Shown piece after piece: positions 26,197-35,778 of a DNA stretch of 64,000 bases. A program made the translations under genes and the position numbers. Within the stretch, counting starts at the first letter, position 1; each line of letters opens with the position of its first letter. The DNA is from Bacteroidaceae bacterium (GTDB lineage: Bacteria > Bacteroidota > Bacteroidia > Bacteroidales > Bacteroidaceae). The notes beneath the pieces were generated by a model. It did not search any database. It worked only from the letters and a program-made list of their open reading frames with translations, and was not told where the DNA came from. The DNA is taken from positions 1-64,000 of the forward strand of contig JAFSNB010000042.1 of NCBI GenBank assembly GCA_017447625.1, written 5' to 3'.

Positions 26197-29100
26197 ATGA
26201 AAGCAATCTCTTTCTCTTTTCGCCGTATGGCATCGCTTGCCATTATGGTCGTGTGTCTTATATTGTGCCAACTTCCGATGTCTGCCCAGCGCCTGCAACA
26301 GCCTTTGGCTCGCGGCGTCGTGGCGGTATATCGCTCGGGCGGGCGCAGCGTGACCTCGTCGGGAGGTTCCGGCTACCTCATCTCTTGGCGCAAACTGGCT
26401 CAGGAGCCAGAGGGAACGACCTACAATGTCTATAAGCGGGCGGCTGGCGCGACGGATTATACTAAGATGAATGCGACACCGCTGAAGGTTACCTGCTACA
26501 AACCATCCGCGCTGGCCAACAACACCGAATACGCAGTCACAGCCATCACCCCTGACGGCGTAGAAGGGGAGAAGAGTGCGCCTTTCCTGTACAAAACACA
26601 AACTTGGCCCAACGTGTGGCTGAACATCGACTTTGATGACAACGTCATAAAGAGAAACGACTATCGCACGAAATTCTGCTGGCCAATGGACACCGACGGC
26701 GACGGCGAATACGACGCCGTGGTGGTTGACCGCCTCTACGCAGGTGCCGCCTCGGGCGAGGAGGACACCGAGAACAACGCCACGACAAGCCACAAGATTC
26801 AGGCCTACCGCTTCTCGGGCGAGCTGCTCTGGACTGTGGACATGGGTCCGAATGTGAACATCTGTGCCGGACAGAACGATATGGTAGTTGCGTGGGACAT
26901 TAATTGTGACGGGCGCTGCGAGGTGATAATCCGCAGTTCCGACGGCACACGCTTCTGGGACAAGCAGAACGAGACGTGGGGCAAATATGCTATGGGCAGC
27001 TCTGTCGCTGATGTCGATGGCGACGGGATTGTCGATTACCGCACGCAGGCCGTGCGCAACCGTCCCTTCTATATCAGCGTCATTGACGGTCTGACAGGCG
27101 AGGAGATTGATGCGAGCGAACTGAAATACAACGAGGTTCACGACGGCTCCGACAGCTACACGCGCACGAACCGTGCAGACTATATGAGCGACGGCTATTC
27201 GGCTATGGACGGCCACTTCGCCATCTGCTATCTCGACGGCATTCACCCCTCGCTCGTCATGGAGTGTCTGGACCGCGACAACAACAAGACTCACCATAAT
27301 TATGTCTTCACATGGGACTACGACTGGTCACCCATTGTGGGCGGTGGTTCCGCCACCGCCACAAACTGGCACCACTCCCACACCTGGAGTCGTAACGACA
27401 AGCGCCCCTGGCCGGCTGAGTTCCACATGTTGCGCGTGGCCGACGTTGATGGCGACGGCACAGACGAAATGATTCAGGGCGGCTACAGCGTGAATCCGCA
27501 TACGGGCTGGTTCGCCAGCCCAGGAATCGGCCACGGCGACCGCTTCGTACTCACCGACATCGACCCCGACCGTCCTGGTCTGGAGGTATATGCCATCCAG
27601 CAGAGCGCCCTTTTGGGTCAGCTGCTCTACGATGCCCGCACAGCCGAGCGCATCAAAGAGTGGTATCTGCCATCGGTCTATGACGTGGGGCGCGGCACCT
27701 GCCTCGACATCGATGCCTCGCACAAAGGTCTGGAGATTCTGAGCTATGCCGACGAGTTTGTCTATGACTGCAAGGGCGAGAAGACCGGCCAGACCCGCTC
27801 GGGCTCTATGTTCGAGGGCTGCTGGTGGGACGGCGACCTGCAGCGCGAGTGGCTGAACTCGCCCGGCGGCAGCGGCTGGGGCACGAACCTGATGGTGACG
27901 AAAGTGCTTGGCGACCGTCTGGCTGAGTTCTCGCAGGAAGCCAGTTGGGCCACCCACGCCGCCACAGGCACACGTCCAGCCTTTATGGGAGACATCGTCG
28001 GCGACTGGCGCGAGGAAGTGCTTCTGGCCAAACAAGATGATAACGTATGTACAGGACTCGTCGGCTACACCACCGCTATGCCCACGAACTATAGCATCTA
28101 CTGTCTGCAGCAAGACCCCCACTACCGAGGCGACTGCACAACACGCGGCTACTATCAGCATCCCAACACCGGCTTCTATTTGGGCGGCGGAATGCCTCTG
28201 CCCCCGCTGCCGCCTGTGTTCGAGGCCGATGTGCACAACCAGATGGCAAGCGGCAAGAGTGTTATGTTCGACCTGCAGGGTGGCGAGTATCAAGAGGTTC
28301 AGTTGAACGGCGAAGCGCCCACGGTGCTCTACCTGATGAACCCCAAGGGTCACGATTACGCTTTCCTCGGAACAGGCACAACTGGCAACGGCCAGCTCAT
28401 CAAGTCTATGCAGGGTAAGGCTACGTTCAGCTGCGACCTTGGACACACGGGTAAGAACCTTATCAGCGAGGGTACGCTGTGGGTCAATGGAAAGATTGCC
28501 GGTCCCGTGGAACTGCGTGCCCGCGGCACTCTTGCCGGAAAAGCCACATTGCAGGACACAATCACCTTCGAGGGCGCTTTGAATTATGAAGGCTGCCGTC
28601 TCGTGCCCGGACAGATGGTGTCGAAGAAGAGCATGACTCTGCCCGGCAATGTCTATCTGGAGTTTCAAGATCGTGGTCATAGTTATCTCACAGTCGAAGG
28701 CGACCTCACGTTCAAAGGCACAAACTATATCACCATCGGCTTTGAAAACAAAGACGCTGGTGAATGTCTCTTGGCCCAGTGCACAGGCACGCTGACCTGT
28801 GATGTGACGAAACTGAAGACACGCGGGCTCGAAGGCATAAACTACGACCTCGTGGTGCGTGACAATAAATATCTGGTTCTTGTCATCAACCCGACACGTT
28901 CGCCGCAGGATAACGTCGTGTGGACGGGTGCCGAGTCGGCCACCTGGAACTTCAAGGCAAAGAACTTCGCGCTCGGCAGCACAGAGAACACGACGGCTTT
29001 CGTCAGCGGCGATGCCGTGGTCTTCAACGCTCAGGGCCAGCGCACAGACGTATCGATACCCGAGTTGATGGTTACCAGCGGCGTTACCTTCGACAGCGGC

Positions 29101-30678
29101 ACCTACACGCTTTCGGGCGACGGAGGACTGAGCGGCGAGGGCGACCTGACGGTGAACCGCAATGCCGACGTGACGCTCAATATGAAATACAGCGACTACA
29201 CTGGTAAGACCATCGTCAACGGCGGAACGCTCACTGTTCCAAACTTCTACGACGGCGGGCAGAAGAGCGCGCTCGGCAGTTCTGCTGCCGACAAAGGCAA
29301 CCTTCAGCTCAACGGCGGCACACTGGTGCTCTCTAAGGACAACATGGGCACCGACCGCCAGATTACCGTCACCGACACAGCCACAATACGCATCGCACAG
29401 TCCAATAGCGCGCTTTCGCTGAAGGGGGCTGTGAGCGGTTTGGGCTATCTGGTCAAGGACGGCCCGGGACAGCTCAACCTCACCTACGGCGGAGCGAATA
29501 ACTTTGCAGGACTTATTGTGAAAAAGGGCATTGTGGCCCAGGGCGCCTGGAATGCCACCTTCGGCAAGAGCGGCTCGCCGATGTTGCTCGCTGGCGGCGA
29601 GGTGCATCAGATAGACGTGAACAGCACCAGCACCCTACCGACCTTCAACCACGTAGTGACCGTCGAGGAGGGAACCACCAACAAGATTATCGGTTCCTCG
29701 CGCGGCAAGATCAACGGTAGCGTGAAAGGCAAAGGCAAGCTGACCATCGTTTCGAGATATGTGCGCTGTGACATAGGACTCGACTTCAAGAACTTCGAAG
29801 GCACGTTGACCGCTTCTGGCAGCCAGTGGCGTCTGATGAGTAACGTTACGGATATGTCCAAGGCCACGCTCAAAGTGGATGCGGCCACCAACATTGCACA
29901 TTATGCCAGCGGCAGCGGTAACCAGCAGGCCGCAACGCTGAAGATTGGCGCCATCGCAGGAACAGCCACAGACGGCGTTCTCGAAGGGCAGACCACATAT
30001 CAAATAGGCTCTCTCAATCAGGATATGACCTTCTCGGGACTCTTCAAGAGTACCGCAGTGAATAAAGTGGGGTCGGGCAGGCTCACACTGAAGACCACTG
30101 GCAGCACATCACCAATAAACGTCAACGGCGGCACGCTGGAACTCACCAATAGCTCTTCCACACCAATAACCACCGGCCTGATTACAGTTGCAGCAAATGC
30201 TGTCATCACGGGTACAGCTTCCGTTCAGAACCTGACCATGAAGAAGGGGGCCACGACACTCTGCCAGCTCAAGGCATCTGGCAACTCGAAACTCACCGTT
30301 AAGGGCAACCTGAAACACAGCGGCGACACAATCCTTGTGGCTGTGCCTACGTCACGCCGCTTGAAGGTCGGCGATGAGATAACGGTTTATAACGTCAGTG
30401 GCACGCACACGGGAACCTTCGTCGTGAAGGTCGATGACGGCGGCGCAGGCTATGAGTTCGACAGTTCCACCCTCCTAACCGACGGCAAGCTGCGCGTTAC
30501 GGCCGTTGCCGACGGCGTCAGTCAGCTAATAGCCGACGACGCTCTGGTAGATATCTACACAACGGGCGGACTCATCCTCTGCAAGAACAAATCCTACGCC
30601 GAAGCGCGTGCCTCGCTGCGACCGGGCACATACATCGTAACTCACGGTAATTCTTCAAGCAAAATCCGTATCTACTGA
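26197..30678 (+). CDS. PL11 rhamnogalacturonan lyase fused to autotransporter-type repeats
   Basis: About 1,493 residues. A signal peptide (ending PMSAQ) is followed by a PL11 lyase module (about 25-625: LARGVVAVYRSGG, FN3-like strands, then a calcium-rich propeller with MDTDGDGEYDAVVVD, ADVDGDGIVDY and LRVADVDGDGTDE). PL11 enzymes cleave the rhamnogalacturonan-I backbone. The rest (about 640-1420) carries autotransporter-associated beta-strand repeats (TIVNGGTLTVPN, GLIVKKGIVAQGAWN). The end (VDIYTTGGLIL, then LRPGTYIVTHG) resembles a type IX sorting tail. Neither a membrane barrel nor a GC-rich element is visible. It has its own promoter. Confidence 0.9.
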   Translation: MKAISFSFRRMASLAIMVVCLILCQLPMSAQRLQQPLARGVVAVYRSGGRSVTSSGGSGYLISWRKLAQEPEGTTYNVYKRAAGATDYTKMNATPLKVTCYKPSALANNTEYAVTAITPDGVEGEKSAPFLYKTQTWPNVWLNIDFDDNVIKRNDYRTKFCWPMDTDGDGEYDAVVVDRLYAGAASGEEDTENNATTSHKIQAYRFSGELLWTVDMGPNVNICAGQNDMVVAWDINCDGRCEVIIRSSDGTRFWDKQNETWGKYAMGSSVADVDGDGIVDYRTQAVRNRPFYISVIDGLTGEEIDASELKYNEVHDGSDSYTRTNRADYMSDGYSAMDGHFAICYLDGIHPSLVMECLDRDNNKTHHNYVFTWDYDWSPIVGGGSATATNWHHSHTWSRNDKRPWPAEFHMLRVADVDGDGTDEMIQGGYSVNPHTGWFASPGIGHGDRFVLTDIDPDRPGLEVYAIQQSALLGQLLYDARTAERIKEWYLPSVYDVGRGTCLDIDASHKGLEILSYADEFVYDCKGEKTGQTRSGSMFEGCWWDGDLQREWLNSPGGSGWGTNLMVTKVLGDRLAEFSQEASWATHAATGTRPAFMGDIVGDWREEVLLAKQDDNVCTGLVGYTTAMPTNYSIYCLQQDPHYRGDCTTRGYYQHPNTGFYLGGGMPLPPLPPVFEADVHNQMASGKSVMFDLQGGEYQEVQLNGEAPTVLYLMNPKGHDYAFLGTGTTGNGQLIKSMQGKATFSCDLGHTGKNLISEGTLWVNGKIAGPVELRARGTLAGKATLQDTITFEGALNYEGCRLVPGQMVSKKSMTLPGNVYLEFQDRGHSYLTVEGDLTFKGTNYITIGFENKDAGECLLAQCTGTLTCDVTKLKTRGLEGINYDLVVRDNKYLVLVINPTRSPQDNVVWTGAESATWNFKAKNFALGSTENTTAFVSGDAVVFNAQGQRTDVSIPELMVTSGVTFDSGTYTLSGDGGLSGEGDLTVNRNADVTLNMKYSDYTGKTIVNGGTLTVPNFYDGGQKSALGSSAADKGNLQLNGGTLVLSKDNMGTDRQITVTDTATIRIAQSNSALSLKGAVSGLGYLVKDGPGQLNLTYGGANNFAGLIVKKGIVAQGAWNATFGKSGSPMLLAGGEVHQIDVNSTSTLPTFNHVVTVEEGTTNKIIGSSRGKINGSVKGKGKLTIVSRYVRCDIGLDFKNFEGTLTASGSQWRLMSNVTDMSKATLKVDAATNIAHYASGSGNQQAATLKIGAIAGTATDGVLEGQTTYQIGSLNQDMTFSGLFKSTAVNKVGSGRLTLKTTGSTSPINVNGGTLELTNSSSTPITTGLITVAANAVITGTASVQNLTMKKGATTLCQLKASGNSKLTVKGNLKHSGDTILVAVPTSRRLKVGDEITVYNVSGTHTGTFVVKVDDGGAGYEFDSSTLLTDGKLRVTAVADGVSQLIADDALVDIYTTGGLILCKNKSYAEARASLRPGTYIVTHGNSSSKIRIY

Positions 30679-30701
30679 GGCTGAGGCAAAGTTGTCCTAT
30701 T

Positions 30702-32714
30702 TCACCACGATATCTCACTGACACCTTCGGCAGTAGCGGGAATACTACGGATGCGCCCTTCGTTGTCGTAACTCATCGGCTCGGCAATGATGCTGCGGCT
30801 GTAGCTCGTGCCGTCGGGCAGTCCGCCGTTGTGTGAGAAGAAAAGCCACTTGTTCTTGAATTGTACGATAGCGGGGTGCGTGGTGTTCGAGTTACCGGCA
30901 ATCTCGCTGATTATGCCCATGGGAGTATATGGACCGCCGATATTGTCGGCTACGGCGTATGCAATCTTCTCTGGCCACTCACTGGCGTAAGTCAGATAGT
31001 ACTTGCCATTGTATTTGTGCATCCACGGAGCCTCGGTGAAGAGAGGCACGTCAATCTGGTGAATCTCGCCGTCAATCTCCGTCATGTTGTCCTTCAGCTT
31101 AGCGTAGTAGCACTCTTTATTACCCCAAATGATATAAGGTGTGCCGTCGTCATCGATGAGGATGGCGGGGTCGATGCACGCCCAACTATGCTTAGAGGCG
31201 AAGCAGTCCTTGTTTGTGAGCAGCGGTTTCCCGAGGGCATCCTTGTAGGGCCCCGTAATCTTATCGCTCACGGCTACGCCGATACCGCACCAGTTCGTTG
31301 AGACGTACCAATAGTATTTACCATCCTTGCCTTTGGCCACATGTCCAGCGTAAGCTTGTTTGCTGTCGGCCCACTTGAAGTCCTCTATGCGCAGGGGCGA
31401 GGGATGTTCCGTCCAGTGTTTCAGGTCAGTGGTCGAGTAGAGCAGCCAGTCCTTCATCACATAACCCGACTGATTGCCGGCGGCATCGTGTCCGGCAAAG
31501 AGCCAGAGGGTGTCGTTTTCTACCAGTACAGCGGGGTCGGCAGTGTGCTTGTCGCGGATGATGGGGTTGCCCGTGCTCTCGAACTTGTGTGTCAGCACAT
31601 AACCCCATTTCTGCTGCAGGCGTTCCAGTTCGTCGGCAGTCACCGACATCACCGTGCCGTGACGGGGAAAGAAGTCCTTACGGAACGACTCCGGCTCATT
31701 GGTGAATGTCTTCAAATCCTTTGACCGCTGGAACTCGTAGCGGCCAGAGCTGTAGAGGTCGTACATCAAAACGTATTCAGCCGAGGCCCCCTTTTCGTCC
31801 CCCGAGGGGAACACAATAGGCTTTGCCCTTGAGACTATAGAAGCCCCCGCGGGGGCAGTAGGGGGGGGCAGGCTCTCTATCTTAAATACTCCGCTGCCTT
31901 CTACATGCGTCCTTGTGCCGGCGTAGGCGTCGATATATTCGAAATTCTCCTTATACGGTCCCGTAAGTTTCTTAGACGTTGCCTGCTGGATACCGTTCTT
32001 GATTTCCTTGCCGTTGGCATCCTTCGTATTGCCTTTGTAGAAGAGGTGATAGACGCCATCCTTGTAAATGATGTCGTTGTCTATCGAGCCGTACTTAGCC
32101 GCAAACAGCACCTTCGGCTCACTCTCGAAAGCCGTGAAATCCTTGTTGGCGTAGGCGTAGTACGTGATGAGCGTCTTGCGGTCGTTGCGCTGCAACGTGA
32201 AGTAAATCATATACTTCCGTGCCTTGCGGTCGTAGATAGTCTGAGGTGCCCAAACCCAGTAGGCATCGCCGAAGTTCTTGCTCCAGTCCTTCGAGAGGTT
32301 TATCTTCGCATGTGTCCAGTTCACCAGATCCTTTGACTTCAGCAGTACAATTCCCGGGTTCGCACCCCAGCCCTGCTTCGGGTCGAAGGTGTGCATGTCC
32401 GTTGCCACGATATAGTAGCAGCCGTCCTCGCCGCGCAGAATATGTGGGTCGCGTATGCCGCCGCTCTCGCTGATGCTGTCACTGGCTATTATTGGCTTGT
32501 TGTCGTTCAGTGCATACCAGTTCTGAGCGTCTTCGCTCACTGCGAACCTCAGCTGTTCCATCAGGTTCCTGTCGCCGCTACCTTCGAAATAGGCGAAGAG
32601 ATAGCCGGCATAGGGTGAGTTGAGAGTTGAGGGTTGAGAGTTGTGGGATTTTGCCGTCAGGCCTAAGCCTACAGCCATTGCCAAAAGGGAAAGATAAACT
32701 CGTTTCATATTCAT
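30702..32714 (-). CDS. Tandem GH43 glycosidase
   Basis: A 670-residue secreted protein with two five-bladed-propeller GH43 modules. Module 1 (about 35-375) carries GGIRDPHILRG with the catalytic base Asp and VWAPQ near the acid position; it is close to the single-domain GH43 at 34349. Module 2 (about 380-670) has HTADPAVLVE and CIDPAILIDDDGTPYIIWG. GH43 enzymes remove arabinose, xylose or galactose from plant glycans. A composite GC-rich element lies within module 1 (about residues 281-310), and the leader contains SQPSTLNSP encoded by a GTTGAGAGTTGAGG repeat. It is last in the 35419-30702 operon, three bases after GH30. Confidence 0.87.
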   Translation of the reverse strand: MNMKRVYLSLLAMAVGLGLTAKSHNSQPSTLNSPYAGYLFAYFEGSGDRNLMEQLRFAVSEDAQNWYALNDNKPIIASDSISESGGIRDPHILRGEDGCYYIVATDMHTFDPKQGWGANPGIVLLKSKDLVNWTHAKINLSKDWSKNFGDAYWVWAPQTIYDRKARKYMIYFTLQRNDRKTLITYYAYANKDFTAFESEPKVLFAAKYGSIDNDIIYKDGVYHLFYKGNTKDANGKEIKNGIQQATSKKLTGPYKENFEYIDAYAGTRTHVEGSGVFKIESLPPPTAPAGASIVSRAKPIVFPSGDEKGASAEYVLMYDLYSSGRYEFQRSKDLKTFTNEPESFRKDFFPRHGTVMSVTADELERLQQKWGYVLTHKFESTGNPIIRDKHTADPAVLVENDTLWLFAGHDAAGNQSGYVMKDWLLYSTTDLKHWTEHPSPLRIEDFKWADSKQAYAGHVAKGKDGKYYWYVSTNWCGIGVAVSDKITGPYKDALGKPLLTNKDCFASKHSWACIDPAILIDDDGTPYIIWGNKECYYAKLKDNMTEIDGEIHQIDVPLFTEAPWMHKYNGKYYLTYASEWPEKIAYAVADNIGGPYTPMGIISEIAGNSNTTHPAIVQFKNKWLFFSHNGGLPDGTSYSRSIIAEPMSYDNEGRIRSIPATAEGVSEISW
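31785..31872. repeat. Composite GC-rich palindromic element, type C, inside GH43
   Basis: GGCCCCCTTTTCG with CCCCCGAGGGG at one end and AGCCCCCGCGGGGGCAGT with AGGGGGGGGC at the other, separated by about 27 bases. Confidence 0.75.
32616..32647. repeat. GAGTTGAGAGTTGAGG repeat inside the GH43 leader
   Basis: GAGTTGAGAGTTGAGGGTTG units just after the signal peptide coding region. A related unit flanks the GH31 element at 3645-3711. Confidence 0.6.
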
Positions 32715-32717
32715 GCT

Positions 32718-34334
32718 CTATTTTTCTACAAAAGTGTTGAAGGAGTGTGGGGCGAGATTTATATTTAGGTATTTACTATTTGACGATTTACTATTTACGA
32801 TTTCAATACTGAGGGACTTCGCCTCGTTGTTGGAGTTGCCGCAAATGACGACGCGCTTGCCGTCGGGACGCTTGAAAGCGATGGCTTGCAGGCCGTCCTT
32901 TAGCGGATAGAAAGCGAGGAGCGTGCTGCCCGGCTCCACGAAATGAGAGAAATGCTTGTAAGCGTAATATTCGGGGGTGTAACGGTAAGTGCGGTTCGCA
33001 GAGCGCACCTGAACGAGGGCATTCTGTTTCCACCCCCATGCACTGCGGCCTTGGTCGCAGAGTATGAAGTTCCAGTTGTAGTACTCGTCGCAGCCGCGGC
33101 CTATGTACTCGTGCAGCAGATAGAAGGTGTGCTCGCCGGCGCGCCAGTCCATCTGTCCGTTGCCGCACTCGCTCTCGGTACTGATTAGATGTAGGTCTGG
33201 ATATCTGTGACTCAGCGAATCAATGATGTAACGGCCTTCCCACTGCAGTCCTATTCCTTTCACTTGCATTTTCAGTCCGTCTATGAATTGTTTCACATAA
33301 TCTAGACGGTTGGTGTTGAGCGTGCCGATGCATATTTCCACCTCGGGGTGCTTCTCGCGGAGGGTGGGTATAAAGTAATCGCGATTAAAGCGCAACGTAC
33401 CCTCGGCTGTCCACGCGCAGCCAGGGTAGGGGGTGTAGCTGTACGCTTCGTTCTGGTACATTGCCATGTCAATGGGAATCCCCTCTTCTTTATATAGGTC
33501 GATGAACTTGCAGAACATATTCGCGTAGGCCTGCAGGTAGCGCGGGTCCTGAATGAAATAGTTCTGCGAGGCCAGTCGCTTGGGGAAAAGCCGCCCGCGC
33601 TGTCCGTTGGCAAACTGCATCTCATTTGGATCGACAGCCCCCTCCTGACCTCCCCCAAGGGGGAGGGACTGGTTTGTCTGACTGGGTTCTCCACCCTTGG
33701 GGGGAGTTAGAGGGGGGCAAAAGAGCAGATAGTCTTTCTCCTTCGGTTGTGTGTTAAACGGCGAACTGGCAACGCAGTAGTCCTGGTTGATCTTCATCCA
33801 CGATGGCGGGCTCCACGGCGATACCCAGAAGGTCATCGCGGGCTGCCACCGTTGAGCCATTTTGATGAGCTGGATTACGTTCTCCTTGTCGTGTTCGATA
33901 TTGAAGTACTTCAGCGCGAAGTCGCCCGCTACCGTGTCACACGAGTACCACGCGCGGCTGTAGTCGTTGGCGTTCATCGACAGACGGCCGCGTGTGAACC
34001 GCAGGTCTCCGTCGGGCGCGAAGATGTCGCGCATAATCTTCTCCTGCTCCTCCTTTGTCAACAGGCGGATGGCATCGAGGTCGAGTTCATTGAAGCAGGT
34101 ACCCCAGGCGCGGAAGGTGTTGGCCCCCCTTTCGCCCCCCGAGGGGGACACTATAGATTTGTCTGCGGATAGAACGACTTTAGAGGTCCCCTTGAGGGCA
34201 GTCTGGGGGGCTAACTTCACTTTTCCCTTCGTCTGCCACGGCTGTTGCTCTGTGGTGGTATATTGGGTGAATGTCTGTGCCGAGATGTTGCTGGCGACAA
34301 CGGTCAAGGTCAATATGGCTATGATTCTATTCAT
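32718..34334 (-). CDS. Secreted GH30 family glycoside hydrolase with repeat-encoded insertions
   Basis: A 538-residue GH30 (beta-glucosylceramidase-like) enzyme with signal peptide (1-19, ending NISAQ). The acid/base is Glu296 in MYQNEAYSY and the nucleophile Glu387 in ISTESECGNG. FWVSPWSPPSWMK and WNFILCDQGRSAWGW are typical of the family. Two composite GC-rich elements encode residues about 42-72 and 206-235, the latter between beta-strands. GH30 members act on beta-glucosidic, xylosidic, fucosidic or galactan links; specificity is not clear. ATG 34334 is chosen because it begins the signal peptide. It sits 14 bases after the upstream GH43 stop. Confidence 0.88.
   Translation of the reverse strand: MNRIIAILTLTVVASNISAQTFTQYTTTEQQPWQTKGKVKLAPQTALKGTSKVVLSADKSIVSPSGGERGANTFRAWGTCFNELDLDAIRLLTKEEQEKIMRDIFAPDGDLRFTRGRLSMNANDYSRAWYSCDTVAGDFALKYFNIEHDKENVIQLIKMAQRWQPAMTFWVSPWSPPSWMKINQDYCVASSPFNTQPKEKDYLLFCPPLTPPKGGEPSQTNQSLPLGGGQEGAVDPNEMQFANGQRGRLFPKRLASQNYFIQDPRYLQAYANMFCKFIDLYKEEGIPIDMAMYQNEAYSYTPYPGCAWTAEGTLRFNRDYFIPTLREKHPEVEICIGTLNTNRLDYVKQFIDGLKMQVKGIGLQWEGRYIIDSLSHRYPDLHLISTESECGNGQMDWRAGEHTFYLLHEYIGRGCDEYYNWNFILCDQGRSAWGWKQNALVQVRSANRTYRYTPEYYAYKHFSHFVEPGSTLLAFYPLKDGLQAIAFKRPDGKRVVICGNSNNEAKSLSIEIVNSKSSNSKYLNINLAPHSFNTFVEK
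32759..32802. repeat. AT-rich repeat inside the GH30 C-terminal strand
   Basis: TTTACTATTTGACGATTTAC units encode IVNSKSSNSKYLNIN, just before the last strand. Confidence 0.6.
33637..33718. repeat. Composite GC-rich palindromic element, type C, inside GH30
   Basis: CCTCCCCCAAGGGGGAGG and CCACCCTTGGGGGGAG with an AGAGGGGGGC end, about 20 bases apart. Encodes PPLTPPKGGE and SLPLGGGQEGA. Confidence 0.8.
34122..34212. repeat. Composite GC-rich palindromic element, type C, near the GH30 N-terminus
   Basis: GGCCCCCCTTTCG with CCCCCCGAGGGGG at one end and TCCCCTTGAGGGCA with CTGGGGGGC at the other. It encodes SIVSPSGGERGA and neighbouring residues. Confidence 0.75.
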
Positions 34335-34348
34335 TGTTATTTGATGGG

Positions 34349-35419
34349 TTATTTGCCCTTGGTCGAGGGCCATTGTTTCATAAGGCGTTTATATTCGTGC
34401 TTGGTGATATAGGTCACAGCTCCGTGCTTCTGCTCGCTGAAGTTGGTGCGCTTCATTGGTGATCCTTTTGCATCGAAATAACCGATGAAATGGTAAGTAA
34501 AGAAATCTTTGGTCTCTACGAAACCGAAGTTCATTGGGCGGAAACTGTAGTTGTCGAACATCACTACATAAGAGTCGGAATTGAGACGTTTCCAGCAGTT
34601 AGGAGCTTCGTGGGCACGGCGCTCTCCGTCCTGATAGGTATCGTCGAAGCGGTAGGGGCCGGTAATCTTATGTGATGTAGCGTGCTTGGGGGCGGCTCCT
34701 TTCTCGTGGCTCACGTAGAAAAGATGATATGTCTCCCCCACTTTGATAATGTCTGAATCGATGATGTTATAAGCCTGGTTGGGGGCTTCGAGCAGGAGCT
34801 TCGGCTGACCAATGATAGCGTTGTAGTCGTTGTTTACGTACGCATAGAAAATCTTGTTTATACCTTTCCCCTCTCGTGTAGTGAAGTGAACTATCAACTG
34901 GCCGGTTTCTTCATCGAACACCGTCTCGGGAGCCCACACACAGCCCACCTCTTTCCAGTTCATATCGTCCTGAGCGGGCAGGGCTGAGAAGTCGAGGTTG
35001 GTGCGTGTCCAGTGGATAAGGTCAAAGCTCTTCATCATCACGAGCCCGCGGTTGTTACCCCAACCGTAGAGATTGCCGTCACGTTCCCACTCCGTGGTGC
35101 GTTTGCCGTCGCGCAGTCCGAACACATGCAGATCAGTCATTGAGAGATAGAACGCTCCGTCCGGCCCGCGGAAGATGTGCGGGTCGCGGATGCCGTGTTG
35201 CACGGCAATCGTATCGCCGTCAAAGATCGGCTTGTCGTCATTCAGCGCAGTCCATGTGTATCCGTCTTCGCTAACGGCCATGTGCAGCCCGTGGTCCTGG
35301 TCTTTGTGATAAACCATCAGGTAAGCCTGTAGGTCTTTTTCCTTCGGAAGTTTCGGTGTCCCGGCCTGCGCCGTCAGCGACAACACGAGCAGAACAAATA
35401 ATAGGTTCAATCGGTTCAT
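34349..35419 (-). CDS. Secreted GH43 glycosidase
   Basis: A 356-residue single-module GH43 with signal peptide (LLFVLLVLSLTAQAG). Catalytic base Asp in HGIRDPHIFRG, later VWAPETVFD and YNIIDSDIIKVG motifs. It probably removes pentose or galactose side chains; it is similar to module 1 of the 30702 protein. The frame extends upstream over the promoter to 35485, so ATG 35419 is used. First gene of the GH43, GH30, GH43x2 operon. Confidence 0.88.
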   Translation of the reverse strand: MNRLNLLFVLLVLSLTAQAGTPKLPKEKDLQAYLMVYHKDQDHGLHMAVSEDGYTWTALNDDKPIFDGDTIAVQHGIRDPHIFRGPDGAFYLSMTDLHVFGLRDGKRTTEWERDGNLYGWGNNRGLVMMKSFDLIHWTRTNLDFSALPAQDDMNWKEVGCVWAPETVFDEETGQLIVHFTTREGKGINKIFYAYVNNDYNAIIGQPKLLLEAPNQAYNIIDSDIIKVGETYHLFYVSHEKGAAPKHATSHKITGPYRFDDTYQDGERRAHEAPNCWKRLNSDSYVVMFDNYSFRPMNFGFVETKDFFTYHFIGYFDAKGSPMKRTNFSEQKHGAVTYITKHEYKRLMKQWPSTKGK

Positions 35420-35482
35420 GACTGTATAGTGTGAATATTGTTTTAGATTGTCAAACAACCCGCCATTCAGGAATTGACGGCA

Positions 35483-35490
35483 CAAAGATA
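35483..35490 (-). promoter_or_regulatory. -7 promoter motif (TATCTTTG) of the GH43-GH30 operon
   Basis: Perfect match, about 64 bases before the GH43 ATG. Confidence 0.65.
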
Positions 35491-35551
35491 CGCATTCTTT
35501 CCCAAATGGCGGGCCAAACTAACTAACTAATCCTAACAAATGATACTTTTT

Positions 35552-35737
35552 TTACCATTCATCGCCCCATGCGGAGTTGCCGCTGCTCTTTACGGCACCC
35601 TCTGTGACACCACCATCGCTTGTGTCACCACCGAAACCGAGGCCTTCGGCACCGCTGGTGTTGGAGAAAGCTATTACACTTTCTGTGTTGATTGTAACAA
35701 CCGTGCAATTGGGCTGAATATATGTCTTTTTCACCAT
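35552..35737 (-). CDS. Small Bacteroidales peptide (61 residues)
   Basis: The start MVKKTYIQPNCTVVTINTES and the glycine/serine/acidic tail (GLGFGGDTSDGG, then SAWGDEW) match a common but uncharacterised class of short Bacteroidales proteins beginning K-K-TYIQP. There is no signal peptide. It lies alone between a secreted protein gene and the GH43 operon promoter. Function unknown. Confidence 0.72.
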   Translation of the reverse strand: MVKKTYIQPNCTVVTINTESVIAFSNTSGAEGLGFGGDTSDGGVTEGAVKSSGNSAWGDEW

Positions 35738-35739
35738 GA

Positions 35740-35778
35740 TGATTTACTATTTAATGATTTATTATTTATTATTTGTTT
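35740..35778. repeat. AT-rich repeat in front of the small peptide gene
   Basis: GATTTACTATTTAATGATTT and TATTTATTATTTG units in the leader. The rest of the spacer, to 35885, shows nothing else. Confidence 0.55.

Noticed and set aside
27328..29607. 759-codon open frame on the minus strand opposite the PL11/autotransporter gene
   Set aside because: It has no recognisable domains, an improbable histidine- and alanine-rich composition, and lies fully inside a well-supported gene. It reflects codon bias of the plus-strand gene.
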